Shown piece by piece: positions 17,701 to 29,793 of a stretch of 64,000 nt of DNA (the first letter of the stretch is position 1; the number at the start of each line of letters is the position of its first letter). Made by a program: the position numbers and the translations under genes. The notes below the pieces were generated by a model, which ran no database searches, had not been told where the DNA came from, and saw only the letters and a list, made by a program, of their open reading frames with translations. The stretch covers positions 2,178,943-2,242,942 of the forward strand of contig JAYKAV010002442.1 in the NCBI GenBank assembly GCA_035582835.1, given 5' to 3'. The stretch comes from Phoebastria nigripes (taxonomy: Eukaryota > Chordata > Aves > Procellariiformes > Diomedeidae).

Positions 17701-20700
17701 ACAACATCTGGTTTTCATTGAACCCTAGTGAGAGTTCCTTGCTGAGTCTCTTCCACCCCATATGTGGTGGTTTAATTGATGGAGCCTGAGAAGGTTTTAG
17801 GTCCAGCGTGGAATGCTGCCTTTCACTGTGATATGTGACTCCAGATACAGTAAGGGCTGGGCTGCTTAGAGTCGTCTTTTAAAAGCATTTCTTCTCAATA
17901 TTGAATTTTGCGTATATTGCCCTCTGTTGGCTCAAGCGCATGATAAAGCTCCTTGTCTAGGTGAAAGCTAACAAAAATCTCCTTCTGGCTGAGTGGCAGG
18001 GGTTGTGGGTTTTGGAGAATGCAGGATCGAGTTAGCTGTAGCCTTGTGCGTGCATGTGTGCATAGTTCATATCCCCCCATAGCCCTGCATTTCAGAATGC
18101 AGGCACAGCTCTTTAACCAAGGAGGAAGGGGGTCTGGAGACTGGCTGTCTCAGCCACTGTGGACTGCACATAAGGAGAGAGTTTTAAGGAGTGACCAGAG
18201 GGGATAGTGGTTTGGTGAGCCAGGATAAAGAGGATGTTGCACACTCAGGAAACAGCACAAAAAGCAATACAGAAAAGCCTGTGGGAGAACTGGGCAAGTG
18301 GAAGATAAGTTAGTCTTAATCTCTTTCAGCTCTGGCACGCAACTGCCAGAAATACTTTGGTAAAAAGTCTCTCAAGGCTTTACTTTCAATTCCAAAGCAA
18401 AAGAAAGATGGCGACCCACACCATCAAAGCTTCTTCTGTACACAACACTGCCAGAAAAACATGCCTTTCCACTTCCTCTCAGCTGGATCCTTCCTACCTA
18501 AGGCATATGACCGACCCATCTGCTCAGACCAAAAAGCATCCTGCCCGGTTATCTTGCCTCTGACAGCAAACAGCAGCAATGCCTAGGGAAACAGTCTAAA
18601 CCCATTAGATAGGAAATGTGCTTTGGCTGGTTCTTAGCACTTACATGCTGCTCCCACACAGAGCCAGACCAGGTATTTTCCTGAACTCTTAGAAGGCCCA
18701 GGCATGAAGGCTCCCATCCTGGGCATACCAGGACACATGCTAGTGATGTAGCGGGACATGAGAGTGATGATGCCAGGAGGGGACAGCCTTTCTCTGGAGT
18801 GTGAACATCATGACAAAACAGAAACTCCAACTTGAGGGAGCTGAGAGTGCAATGGATAACAACAACTCTGTAGAAGGAAGTGATGTGGGCAGATCATGGG
18901 TTAGAGAGATCATTTAACCTTCTGCAATACGCCTCTCTTATTAGAGAGGCTGAGATGTAAAGATCCAGGCTTTCAGATCTGGAGCTGTGTGGACCCCCTC
19001 CCTGCTGTTGGCTAGGATGGCAAACATCAGACTGGCATTTCCCTGATCTGGTACAGCAGCATATTTCACAGCAGTGGTGGAGAACATCCTTTTTGTCAGG
19101 GCAGTTAAAACTAGACTGGAAAATGTGTTGTTCTGTAAGCTATAGCGCAACATGACGTTTAGTTTTTTTTAGATTTGCATGTTACTGCTTCTACCTGAAA
19201 TAACTGNCATGCCTCCTCTGACTTGCCATCTGTCGTGAAAGATTCACCCTGCACAAGAAACTGCCTGTGCTGCAGCCAGTCTGGAGCTGCTCTGGGACAG
19301 CTTGGCCAGCCCGTTCATCTGTGCTGTCTGGCTGGCTGGCTAGTGTGCACAGAGTGACTGACCCCTCGCTGCTGCCAAAAAGCTGAACTCTGCTTAACTC
19401 TCCCTCAGTGCAGTCCCTATCATGGGTCTCTCTCATCTACCTGGCAGCCAGAGCACACAAACCTTTAGAAACTTAATTAACTTTCAAACTCTGCGCACAT
19501 CTTTCAACGGCGATTGCACTTGGCCAACATGTCATGAAGTTATTAGAGGGAGGAAGAAGAGACCTGATGAATGCATGGATAGGTAAGGCAAGATAAAACT
19601 AATTTCCTGAGAAAGCCAAAGGAAAACAAGCTGAAAGGAAAAAAGAAAAGTTGACTGTAGGGAACAAATCTGACAAGTGACCTTGGAAGGCCTCTTCCAC
19701 CTTTAGTTCCTGAGAAGAAATGGTCTGGCAGAAGCTGGGGGGGGTTGCACACCAGGGAAATTAGAGGGGGTCAGGAGCTTTAAGCAGCATTTTTACTGGA
19801 TCAGTAAAAGTATCACGAGTATACTACCCCTGCATTTCAGATACAGTGTACCTGTGACATTGCTGGCTTGGATAGCCTTCATCCTTGACTTGTCTAGGAG
19901 TTGTGTGGAGTTTCACAATACCGGGAACTATGCAGTTAAATCCTGTGCATGCCTTGGAACATTCAACTCAGTTTCTGGAAAACTAAGTGATAAGTATCAA
20001 GGGGCAAGAAAACTAGATTAAGCCCAACTCCTGGACAGCATAAACACACAGGAACATGGATTGCAGAGACTATAAACACACCTCTTCTTGTGAAATACTG
20101 CTCTTACACAGAGGAGTGGCTCAAAATTTGCAAAAACCACCTTTGTTCAGAACTGAAAGTAGAAACCTAAATGATCAAGACTGGAAACTATTTGCTTTGC
20201 ATGAACACTTGCTATCCGAGCTCTCAGACTAGAACCATTCAAAAGCCAAATGTATGTGTGTTGTCCTTTGGAACCAAAAAAATAATCAAGACATTAAAAG
20301 TTCGAGATGGTTAAACATTTCCTCCAGAGGCTGGGGATTAGAAGTCTGGGCAAGTAGCAGAGGAGGAAAAAAAAAAAGAGTAAAATAAAAGAAGAAACTC
20401 TTAAGTGACCTGACAAGGGAAACTTAAATCTTATTTTTAAGGGGTTAGGTTGTACTAAAGCTTGAAAAATTAAATCCACAGCTGTCTCCAGAGGACTATA
20501 TCTCACTAAGAAAGCTTCAAGTAAGTTTATCATGTATCCAACACCTAGACATTGGACCTCAGGGACCACTAGGATAATATTTCCTCTGGATTAGCAAGAA
20601 AGCTAGCAAGTGACATTTCTATGAGACTAACTTTAAGTTTAAGGGGTTTTCTTATTATAAAATGATAAATGAAGAATGAGCATACTGGGAAGGAAAGTTC

Positions 20701-22624
20701 TTGCAGTTTGTAAATCTAACACATCCCCACTATTTCTTTAAAAATGCACTGTTATCTCCTAAATTAGTTTTATTTGGTGACATCAATAATTTGATGTTTT
20801 TAAGTCTATCATCCTCCCAGTGAGGATCAACGTGTTCTTTATGAGCAATATTTTTAACCTTATAATCCCCTTTATGAGGAATGCTTTTAATTTCAGAGAC
20901 CATGAGCACTGGCATCGAGACAATATAATATATATGAAAAAAATTCAAGAATGAAACTATAGGAAACACAGGATGGATCTGGCACAATTACAGTGCTTTC
21001 CTTCTTCTGGGATTCTTCACTACTAGCCAATAAAGCCCAGGATATGTTGGAATGCTATTAATTAACTCACCTCGCTGTGCCTTGCCACGACAACTGATAC
21101 NCCCCTGGGTTCCAGGGAAATGTTATGAATCATATGAGATGCAATACTTAGCTGGAGCTGGGTGAACTAAGGACAACATTAACATGTTACCTTTGAAATC
21201 TGAAATCCAACAGTGAATTGAGTTTTGTACAGAAGGCACAAAATAAAACTCAGACATCTATGCAAACGCCGATGTTGGAGTTTTGTAGGATAAAGCACTT
21301 TTTATTTATGTATTTCGCACTTTCTGTGTCTGTCTAAAATACACTGGTGTGAGGGACAGACCACAGGTCCCCAAAGCAAAATGCCTACAGTCTGTGGATG
21401 GGCTACAGTAATCTAGCATTATCCCGTTCTGCCCACAAAGCACATCAGTGACAATTGTGTTTTCCAGTTCTGCGGAAAAACCTGAGTTACACACCTATAT
21501 GCTACTCTGTGCCCATACAGATGCATATGCAGGAGGTGTAATGAAGAAAAGGCATACATAGCAAAATTAAATGGGGAAAGTGAAATGAGGGGAATTACCT
21601 AAACAGCTTACAGATGGTAACTAAATTAGTTGAAAGCTGAAGGATTGTTTTTTCAACACACAGCTCAACAGCATTGTAAAACTTCCATTATTGTAACCCA
21701 GAAGCTCATGAGAAATAGTAATTACCAGAGCTGAACTCCTGGGCTCTCGTATTTTCTTACCCACGGGCTGGCCAGACCAGCCCCCAATCCTTCCTTCCCC
21801 CAGTGCTTTCCAGACTCCTGGAAAGTACAGCTGGGAGGGTGAAGAAATACTCTTCACCCCATGTTCCCTTCCACCTCTCAGGTCTCCTGTTGCCCCCCAT
21901 ACACCTTGTTTTGAACACCATCACCTTCCTCTTCTGACAGAGTCTCTTCCAGGCGTCTCATACATTCTCCTGCCGTTCCTTCACTGTATTTCACAGCCAG
22001 CAATCCCTCTGGCTGTTTCTGTGCTGAGCTGGCTAGGACAGCACCTGGAATGCACAGTGCTCCAGAGCTCAGGCTGCCTGCAAGTCACATCCACTCTTGT
22101 CAGAGGCATTTTGGAAAGCTCCTCAGGAAAATATATCTTGCCTGATATCATTCCACCCAGAACTGATGGCCTAGGTGGAGTACGAGGTGGGATCTAGGCA
22201 GCAAGCAAGTGCAGCCTTAAGGCTCTCCTAACTGTGAGGGAAATGCAGCCACAGCCCCCACGATGAGCCTTCACTCTCTGCATCCTGCTTGTCATCGGCT
22301 CCCAGCTGACTGTCACGTAAGTTACATTTTTTCTTACAACTGTCTCCATTGTATACATTCTTTCAGTTTCCACCCCAGCCANGTTGCCACGGATAGTTCT
22401 GGGAAGACGAAGTAGGGTGAAGGTGCAAGTGCATTAAATCAAACAGAAGTACAGCATCTGCTTGGGTTCCTGATGAGTCTAAAACTGACTCACCATCCCC
22501 CCTACCCAGTGGACTACTTCCTCTATTACTATCAACCACGATGTAAATAAAACAAATTAGCATAAGAACAGAACCCGTAAAGAATTTACTGTACGCTCAT
22601 CATCCACATTCTCTTGCTTACATT

Positions 22625-23080
22625 TAAAACCGGGAGGGACTTCCATGACCATCTAGTTGGCCCTTCAGTATAATACACACCAAAGACCCCCATCCATTGA
22701 TCCCTGCATCAAGACCAGCCTTATTACTACCAAGCGGAAGGATTACTTCATCCCCATAAACAGTATGAAGTCATCCTTCTTACCTATTCAGCACTGGAAA
22801 GACTTCAGCTGAAGTACTGTACCCAGGTTTCGGCATGGCTCTTCAAGAAAAACATGGGCTGACTGACTAGCTTTGATACAAAAAAGTAATAGTTTTCTTG
22901 CAATAACAGCAATTCAGTCCTGGAACAGATTCCCCAGGAAGACCATAATGCACATCACTGAAGATGATTATCAGTGATAGGAATAATACGGGTACAAATT
23001 ATTTGGCTTGGGGCAGGGGGATAGACTGAAAGAGGTTGCTTCAGCACAATTTGCTGTGAACCTGAGTCTGTTTAAGCTGG
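22625..23080 (+). mobile_element. Possible highly degraded CR1-like LINE fragment
   Basis: CCGGGAGGGACTTCCATGAC followed by ATCTAGTTGG at 22630-22661 resembles the conserved 3' region of old amniote CR1 elements. CTGAAGTACTGTACCCAGG near 22810 resembles the sequence encoding the LEYC-Q motif at the end of CR1 reverse transcriptase. The two parts could be separate insertions, and the orientation is uncertain. Low confidence because similarity is by eye only. Confidence 0.3.
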
Positions 23081-23769
23081 AGCATTTGTTTCACAAAGGC
23101 ATCTACTCCTGACATAAAGACTGGTAATAACGGGGAAGCATCCAGTCATAAATCCTAAGGTAAGTTATTCCACTGGTTAAGTGCTATCCCACTAAAATTT
23201 TAAGCTTGATTTCAGGTCTGAATTCATCTAGCTCAAATGCCTCTCCTTGTGCTTCTACTCTGCTACACTTCTCATGTGCTTTGGTTAAAATTAAATGGAA
23301 ACAAATACACAAATGCTGCTATCTGCAAAAGGAGCAGGATTTGCCCTGATATGAAGAACAAGGCTAGTGTTGTCCAGGATAGTTCAAAGACCTAATGAAA
23401 ACCTTTTTGGCTGTAAAGTGTTGTGCAAAATCTTCACTTTTTCTAAGGAAACAGCCATTGTCTGAGATATTTATAATAAATTGTTGGAAATGGAAATTTC
23501 CCTTTTGAATCTGTTTGAAATGAGTAACTTGCTTTAAGTCAAATGTCACCTGAGCAACACCACTTCTGCTGAGGTACTCATTCCTTACTCTCCCTTTGCT
23601 TTTTTTGACAAAAACTGAAAAAAAAGGCAATTATTTCTGAGCAAAGTAGAAAGAATTTGATGATCACATGCAGAATCCTTTTCTTCTGGAGGGGAGGGAT
23701 GAGGAAGAGGGGGAATTCCTGATTTATGATCAAATATAGATTTGTTCAAGTGTAAAGGAGACCCCTTCT

Positions 23770-23990
23770 TGAAAACACTTAAGCTGGCGCTTAACTTTAT
23801 TACTGTGGCAAAATTAAGCATGTGCTTGAGTGGTTGCAGAGTCAGAACCATAAAATGTCATAGCCTTTATAGCTACAAGTCTGCTTTCTGCCTGCTGCAT
23901 CTAATAAACATTAAGAGGTGAAATTCTGTCCCCATCGGGGTCAATGGTAAAACTCTCATTGACTTCAGCAGAACCNGGATTTTGCACAAG
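23770..23990. repeat. Ancient sauropsid-type palindromic repeat, two adjacent modules
   Basis: First module: CACTTAAGC at 23776-23784 pairs with GCTTGAGTG at 23824-23832, one mismatch. Second module: GTCAATG at 23940-23946 pairs exactly with CATTGAC at 23957-23963, flanked by the diverged outer pair AAATTCTG and GGATTTT. Both modules match by memory a repeat scattered through bird, crocodile and turtle genomes. It looks like a short non-autonomous palindromic element rather than a LINE or SINE; name unknown to me. Confidence 0.5.
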
Positions 23991-24271
23991 AAATCTCCAC
24001 CATTGTCACTGGGGCCCACAAGATGATGTTAGCAGAGAGAGGCCATCTGCTCACTCTTGTATGGACACTTTTATATTTAATCTTTCTATGTTTTCCTTAG
24101 CCCAATTAAAATTAACCCAAACTGAAAGCACATCATTGGCTCTTCGGATAGGGATACTGCATTTCAGGTTGTTTGTCAGAAAATAAGCAGAAATGAAATA
24201 CACAAATTCTAGTGCACCATACATACTGAACATACACACAGAGAACATCCTGACGTGTAGATGTGGCACTT

Positions 24272-24367
24272 AGGGACATGGTTGTGGACTTGGCAGTGTT
24301 AGGTTTACGGTTTGACTTGATGATCTTAAAGGTCTTTTCCAANCTAAATGATTCTATGATTCTATGA
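24272..24367 (+). mobile_element. CR1 LINE 3'-UTR tail
   Basis: Plus-strand CR1 3' end reading through GGTTGTGGACTTGGCAGTGT, then GATGATCTTAAAGGTC, then TTTTCCAA(N)CTAAATG, and ending in two copies of the octamer ATTCTATG. This terminal octamer repeat marks bird CR1 3' ends. The copy is only about 95 bases long, typical of extreme 5' truncation during target-primed reverse transcription. A 188-codon minus-strand open frame overlaps it and is coincidental. Confidence 0.92.
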
Positions 24368-27300
24368 AAATACACAACATGCTGTTTGTGTTCCTCACAG
24401 CAAAATTTCCTCTTAAAGGGTTGATCCCTTAAGGAAAAAAAAGGTAATGTAGCACCATTACGGTATATTTTATATCTTCCAACACTTCTTAGATCAGCCT
24501 TGCTTAGGACATGAGTAAACTGGTATTTTTTCCGTAAGTAGCAACCCTCAAGTCTCAAGTCAGGCACTGAAAGTCTATGTAGATGGTTGCTTTGCCACAT
24601 CACCAGCTGCAGCTGAGCTTGGGTGCTGTATTCCTGCCTTGCAGGCCTGCGCAGGTCTGCACACGCAGAGTTTATAACACTCCAGCTGCTGAGGAGCACT
24701 GAGGCACAAGATGGCAGAGGTCAGTTTACCACCAGCTGGATATACTCACTCAGCCAAGTGAACGAGCGTACAAGGCCATCAAACAAGATCACTTTCATGA
24801 AAGTGAGCAATTCTGATCTGAATAAGCCACGGGAGAAAACAGTATACCCTTTGCTCTATAATGTCTAGTTAAAAGAAAGCTCTGCTTCTCTATGAAGAGG
24901 TCTGCTTCTTTTCACATCGTTAAATTTTTCTTTCTACATCTGAAACAATGAAAACCTACAGCTAATTTTCTTCACTGGTTTAAATGAGCCGCAAATTGAT
25001 GCATTTACTTACGTCAGTGTTGAATTAGATATATTATGAAATACAAATCAAGCTCTCCATAGAGACTCCTGTGTTCATTTTTGTGAAGTCTCATGTTCAA
25101 GGATAACAAGAGCACCCAGTATTTACCAGCATGATCATGTGTCATATTGAAAACGCCCTTCTCTTGCGCAGATGTCCCTGTCACTGCTGATCAAAAAGGC
25201 ATTCAAGAATCACCTTGATCTGTGTCCCAAGATTAATTTCATCCAGAAGAGTTAAGCCAGACTTTCCCTTTGCATATCAGATTTTGCTTTGCCTCGTCTC
25301 ACTTCTTCCTTCCAATGTAAACTTTTAAGCCCAGGGTTTATTACCTCCATACCTCAATCACTTACTATGTGACAGCATATCAGAACAACATCATCTCCGT
25401 CCCCCACTGAGCAGCATAGTCTGATCACTTAAAATGTTTCTCTGAAAGTCATCCTTTAAGATTGCTGTACTTTATTTTAGCTAATAAAAGGCCTTAAGGA
25501 GTTTTATACATAGTTCATTTTTATAAGGTCTAGGAAAACATCCCATACTCACTATTTTTCCCTTGAAATCCACCCATATTCTTTTTTCCTGAGAGCAAGA
25601 TGCAATCTTCAATGGAGAGATTACAAATGTCAGGGTTGCTTTGGTTTCTTAATTCCGCAAGACAGAACTTAATCTATTACATTTTAACAATTCCATTTGC
25701 TATAGAAAAGCAATGTTGGTTATTTTGTTTGATTTGTTTTTCACAATGATGTAAAAAAATCTGTGTAGGATTCAATGAAACATTGAAGAAATCAGACCCC
25801 AAGGCATTTTCAACATGCAGTCTCGTGGTTATATACCAAAGGCCCATATAAAGCTCATTGAAGAAAATGGAAACATCTTTTTTGACTTCAAAATCAGGCT
25901 TAGCATCAGTACTTTTCAGTCATAATGAATTTGTTTTATACTAAGAGAACAAATAGGAAGAAATAAAACTAAGTTACCATGAGACAGTATGGTGGGTGTT
26001 GCTCTGATGTCACAGAGTGTATTCTGTCTGGTTAAGAACATCTGGCCACATCTTGAGAAAAAAAAGATGTGTCAATTTTTTGCATAAAAGTGTGCTTCCT
26101 CAATGACATTAAAAAGGGTTTTCACTTGGTCTGCAGCTCATCAACAGCAGACTCTCTCTGCTGTCCTTTCAGGCCCTGACAAACAGCCAATTCTAGCCCA
26201 AACATCGTGGCACACTTAACTGCAATAAATGTTCCTTTTCTCATATTTTTCAGGTCTCACATTCTTTTGTATCATTCTCATCTTGTAACCTTTGACCTAC
26301 TTTTTCATAGGTGCCTACAACTATTCTCCATTTGTAGGCATATGTGACCAGATTAAAAAAAGAAATTCTCAGTGAAATAGATGGAGATTGTCAGGTACTT
26401 AGTACTCAGGAAGTATCAGACTATTTATTTATATGACTTCAGAGTTTAACGTTTGGCTCATGCTTATCTGAAGAGCTGCTGAAATCGCTTTAGAACTGTT
26501 GCTCTGATCAGGTAGTCATATATACATTTTTCGTTATGACAGTCATTAATAGAGAATATTACTGTGATAAAAAACAGAATAAGGATAGTACCAAAAGTGT
26601 TATGTTCTACCAATGTTTTGTAAATTCTAAGGTAGCACTTTATATTTCACAGGGTACTTTCTTTTTCCATTTCCTGTTAAAANAAAAGCAGGGCACAGTA
26701 TGGATACCGCAAAATATTTTTTGCTGCTCTGTCACAGCTTATGAAAATATAAAAATTTTTAGTGTTCAATAGGATCAGTAGACATTAAGTATTTATTCTT
26801 AATATTTTGCCACAGTAAAAACAGAAGCTTAGGTACCTGACTATTATTTATTTCTGTATTACCNCTATGACTCTGGGTAGACAGCCATTTCAGTTGTATG
26901 TAATGGGGCTGTTGTCCAGCAAAGAGCACTCCAGAAAACAACACATGCATGGATCTGCCCTGCATCTTATATGCAGCTGCTGTTAGTTGCTACAGAGTGG
27001 TATTGTCCTTTTATTCTGAAACCCAGACAACAATCAATGCTCCTCAAATAACTCCTGAAATAAACAATCTCTGCAAATCCCACACAACAGTTTTATTGAA
27101 TTTTACAAAAACAAGCAGAAATGAAAATCCTATTTTGAGAAAGTACAGAGAGAGTTCAAAAAGCCAACAAGACACTGCTACCTCTAGTTCTATGTGTTAG
27201 CCATTTACTTTCTAACCAGATGAACAGCAGCACCCTTAGGCAGCTGGGGATGGGCCTGCTTTACCTCTATCATGGATATTAGAACAAATAGCTCAGAGGA

Positions 27301-28344
27301 ATCTCCATTCGGGACTGGATGCTGCTCTGATACAAACTTCAGTTAAACTACAGCCCATTAAAGTGGTTTCTGATACCTCTTGGATGTGATGTCATTTGGT
27401 TGTTCTTTAGAGTGGCTGGGAAACAAGGTAAAAGGACAGAGGATTCAGGTGCTGGCTGTAAGATATAACATATCCCAACACAATTTTGGATTTCCAGCCA
27501 CCTGGCTGAGGCTGGAGCTACAGCAGTATTGCCCCCATGTCTCCTGCGCATCAGCGGGCGAGCAACAATGCTGCTGACCCAAGAGGAAGACTGTATTTCA
27601 AAACACCTTGCTGACCAAGGCTGCCTTAAGGCTGGGCTCAGCTAAGAGGTGGTGCTGAAGAAAAGTGACAGCTCAGATGGCCATAATGGGGCAGGACACG
27701 ACAACAGCCCCTCTTCAATCCTCGCCTAAATACTGCAACCAGGAACATAAAGTCCCTTTACTCCTGCTGCTTGCAGCTTCCTGAAGTACCATGTATGATA
27801 CAGGTAGATCTCTCTGTAAGGGCAGGACTGTTTCTTGACTCCCTCAGGGACCTGTGGCCACACCTCACCCGGACCCCCGCTTTCCTCAGCACCATTAACT
27901 TTGCTGGAAGACCAGCCTCACCCGGCCTGCCCTGCGCGGGGGCCTGCAGGCCGCCATGTCCCACTGGCCCTCCCGTGAAGGAGCGGGCAAACCCTGAGGC
28001 AGCAGGGGGGGTTGGTAATGGCCCCGCGGGGGTGCCGAGGCCTGTGGGGCAGCCCCGGCCCTCAGGGGGGTCAGCTACACCCTCTGGTCTGCGAGGGCCC
28101 TAGGCCCGGGGAGCTTACCTAGCGCGGTGGGCAGATGCCGTTGCCCAGTCACTGCACCCAGAGGGGGCAGAGGGGGCCCCGGCGCAGCACCTCCACGGGT
28201 GCCAGCAGGGTTCGTGCCCCAGCCTCCGAGTAGGGCGGGGACGGGGCGGGGAGGCCGCGCCGGGCGGGGAGGCCGCCTCACCCCTCGGGCCCGGCGGGAC
28301 AGCGCCTCCCCCACGCCTGCAGGGGGCGCCGCGCCCGCCTCGCC

Positions 28345-28404
28345 NNNNNNNNNNNNNNNNNNNNNNNNNNNNNNNNNNNNNNNNNNNNNNNNNNNNNNNN
28401 NNNN
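28345..28404. other. Assembly gap (60 N) in the promoter
   Basis: Run of exactly 60 N. It interrupts the most GC-rich part of the CpG island, a usual site of sequencing failure, so its true length is uncertain. Confidence 0.97.
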
Positions 28405-28423
28405 GGTCGCGGGGGCCGCGCAG

Positions 28424-28435
28424 TGCGCATGCGCG
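28424..28435. promoter_or_regulatory. NRF1 binding site
   Basis: TGCGCATGCGCG is a full match to the NRF1 consensus YGCGCAYGCGCR, palindromic over its core, 135 bases upstream of the KIFAP3 ATG. NRF1 sites of this kind are common in CpG-island promoters. Binding itself is inferred. Confidence 0.75.
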
Positions 28436-28569
28436 TTCGCCGCCGCGGGCTGTGGCGGCGGTGGTGCGTGCGCGCTCAGAGCCCGCGGGGCGGGGCTCGC
28501 GCTCACCCTGGTAACAGCACCGCTGCGGGGCTGCGCCCTGCCGAGGCCTCCCCCCCGCCTCCCGCCGCC

Positions 28570-28601
28570 ATGCAGGGCGAGGACGCCCGGTACCTCAAGA
28601 G
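28570..28601 (+). CDS. KIFAP3: KIFAP3 exon 1 (codons 1-11)
   Basis: Encodes MQGEDARYLKR with the last codon split. The ATG has a near-ideal GCCGCC context and is preceded by a GC-rich 5' UTR within the CpG island. The donor GTAACC follows at 28602. Identical to the mammalian KIFAP3 N-terminus as I remember it. Confidence 0.95.
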
Positions 28602-28617
28602 GTAACCGGGGAGGCTG

Positions 28618-29680
28618 GCCAGGGTGTTGGGGGGGAGACGGCTGTTGTGGGGCCGAGGCGCGGCAGGTTGTGGTGGGGGCTGGGCGTGGGGCTGAGGCGC
28701 GGCAGGTTGTCCTGAGGGGTGGTGTGGCGTCGGGTGGGGCGCTGTGGGGTGTGCGAGGTTGTGGGGTGGGAGACAGGTGTTGCAGGCTGTTGCGGGGGTT
28801 CGATGGGAGGTTATGGGTTGGGGGAGCAGAAGGGAGCTGAGGCTGTGGGGCTGAGGCGTTTTAGCCTGTGGTGGGGGCTGAGTGGGAAGTTGTGGGGTAG
28901 GGGGGCAAGAAGGGGTTTGGGGAGGTGATGGGGTATGGGGCTGAGGCGTTGCAGGTTGTAGTGGGGGCTGGATGGGAGGTTATGGGTGGGGAGTTGAGAA
29001 TGGAGGGTGTTTTGAGAGGGGAGATCATGAGGTGGGTGAAGGGATTGGGATTGAGTGGCTGGTTTGGAAAATGGCTGGAGGTTGTGGTGTGGGGGGGAAG
29101 ATGGGTGGGAGGCTTTGGGATGAGTGGTTTGGGAACGGGAGATAGATTTGTTTGGGGCAGGCTGAGGGGTGGCTGCCTAGCCTGGTAGGCAGGAGACTTG
29201 GATGGGGACTGGGAGGCTGGGTTAGGGATGAGTGAAGGTTATAAAGTGGGTTTAGGGTGGGCTGGGAGATGGGATGGGTGGCATGCTGGTGGTAACTGGT
29301 TGGGGGAAGGTGGTAGTTTGGAGGGATGCACTGGTTTGGGGATGGCTGTGGTGGCATTTTATGGTGTATGTTTGGGATGAGGCACTGAGGTGGCAGCAAG
29401 TTGAGAGGAGAATAGATGCTATTAGGAGATGAGTGGGGAGGGTTGGGTGGGTATTAGGGTTTGGGGTGGGGCAGGTGGTTGCTTTGGGGAACAGGCAGGC
29501 TGGGGACTGGGGAGGGAATATTAGGCAGTAAGGGTGGGTTCAGGGTGCAGCTGGGAGAGATGAACTGATTTGGAGGAGATGTTAGAGCATGGCATAGTAG
29601 ATTGGGGGGGGACAGGTAAAGAGGTGGGATGAATGGAATGGTTTGGGAGTTGGGATGGACCTGAGTGTAGACCATGCTGT
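28618..29680 (+). repeat. G-rich, partly tandem-repetitive start of KIFAP3 intron 1
   Basis: For about 1 kb after exon 1 the plus strand is G- and T-rich with very few C residues. Imperfect copies of TGGGGCTGAGGCG followed by GCAGGTTGTGGTGGGGGCTGG start at 28648, 28687, 28846 and 28936, with intervening GGGAGGTTATGGGT units. It looks like a decayed minisatellite. Many runs of three or more G on the non-template strand make G-quadruplex or R-loop formation plausible. The complement gives spurious proline-rich open frames. Confidence 0.7.
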
Positions 29681-29793
29681 AGAAAGTGGGTGATCTGGGT
29701 TTGATGTTAAAGATGTGATGAATGAATTGTGCCTTTATCTGTCTATTTGGCAGTGAGACCAGTCAGCCTAAAGAATAGGGTCTGAGTAGGCAA

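Larger units (their letters stand above)
11706..27880. other. Intergenic region between NTMT2 and KIFAP3
   Basis: About 16 kb between two divergently transcribed genes. I found no open frame with recognisable protein similarity and no tRNA or rRNA gene. Contents I can support are a CR1 3' tail (24272-24367), an old palindromic repeat pair (23770-23990) and a weak CR1-like fragment (22625-23080). The rest is unremarkable, with GC-richer patches at 12.4-14.4 kb and 21.7-22.3 kb. Enhancers or non-coding transcripts could be present but cannot be seen from sequence alone. Confidence 0.6.
27880..28620. promoter_or_regulatory. CpG island promoter of KIFAP3
   Basis: A sharply GC- and CpG-rich block surrounds the KIFAP3 start codon. 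GC boxes (GGGCGGGG type) occur at 28233-28240, 28243-28251 and 28262-28269, and there is an NRF1 palindrome at 28424-28435. No TATA box is seen. This is the layout of a broadly expressed housekeeping gene, fitting a kinesin-2 subunit. Sixty N bases at 28345-28404 hide part of the core promoter or 5' UTR. The open frames in the island are composition artefacts. Confidence 0.85.

Noticed and set aside
24133..24699. 188-codon minus-strand open frame
   Set aside because: It runs antisense through a CR1 3' tail and across an ambiguous base; no protein similarity noticed.
11538..28569. A shared bidirectional promoter for NTMT2 and KIFAP3
   Set aside because: The two starts are 17 kb apart, and only KIFAP3 has a CpG island.
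27771..28840. Long open frames in the CpG island on both strands
   Set aside because: CpG-rich DNA has few stop codons, and the longest frames read through 60 N. The real start is the short exon 1 at 28570.
29025..29675. Proline/histidine-rich minus-strand frames of 124 and 73 codons
   Set aside because: Direct consequence of the G-rich, C-poor plus strand; low-complexity translation.
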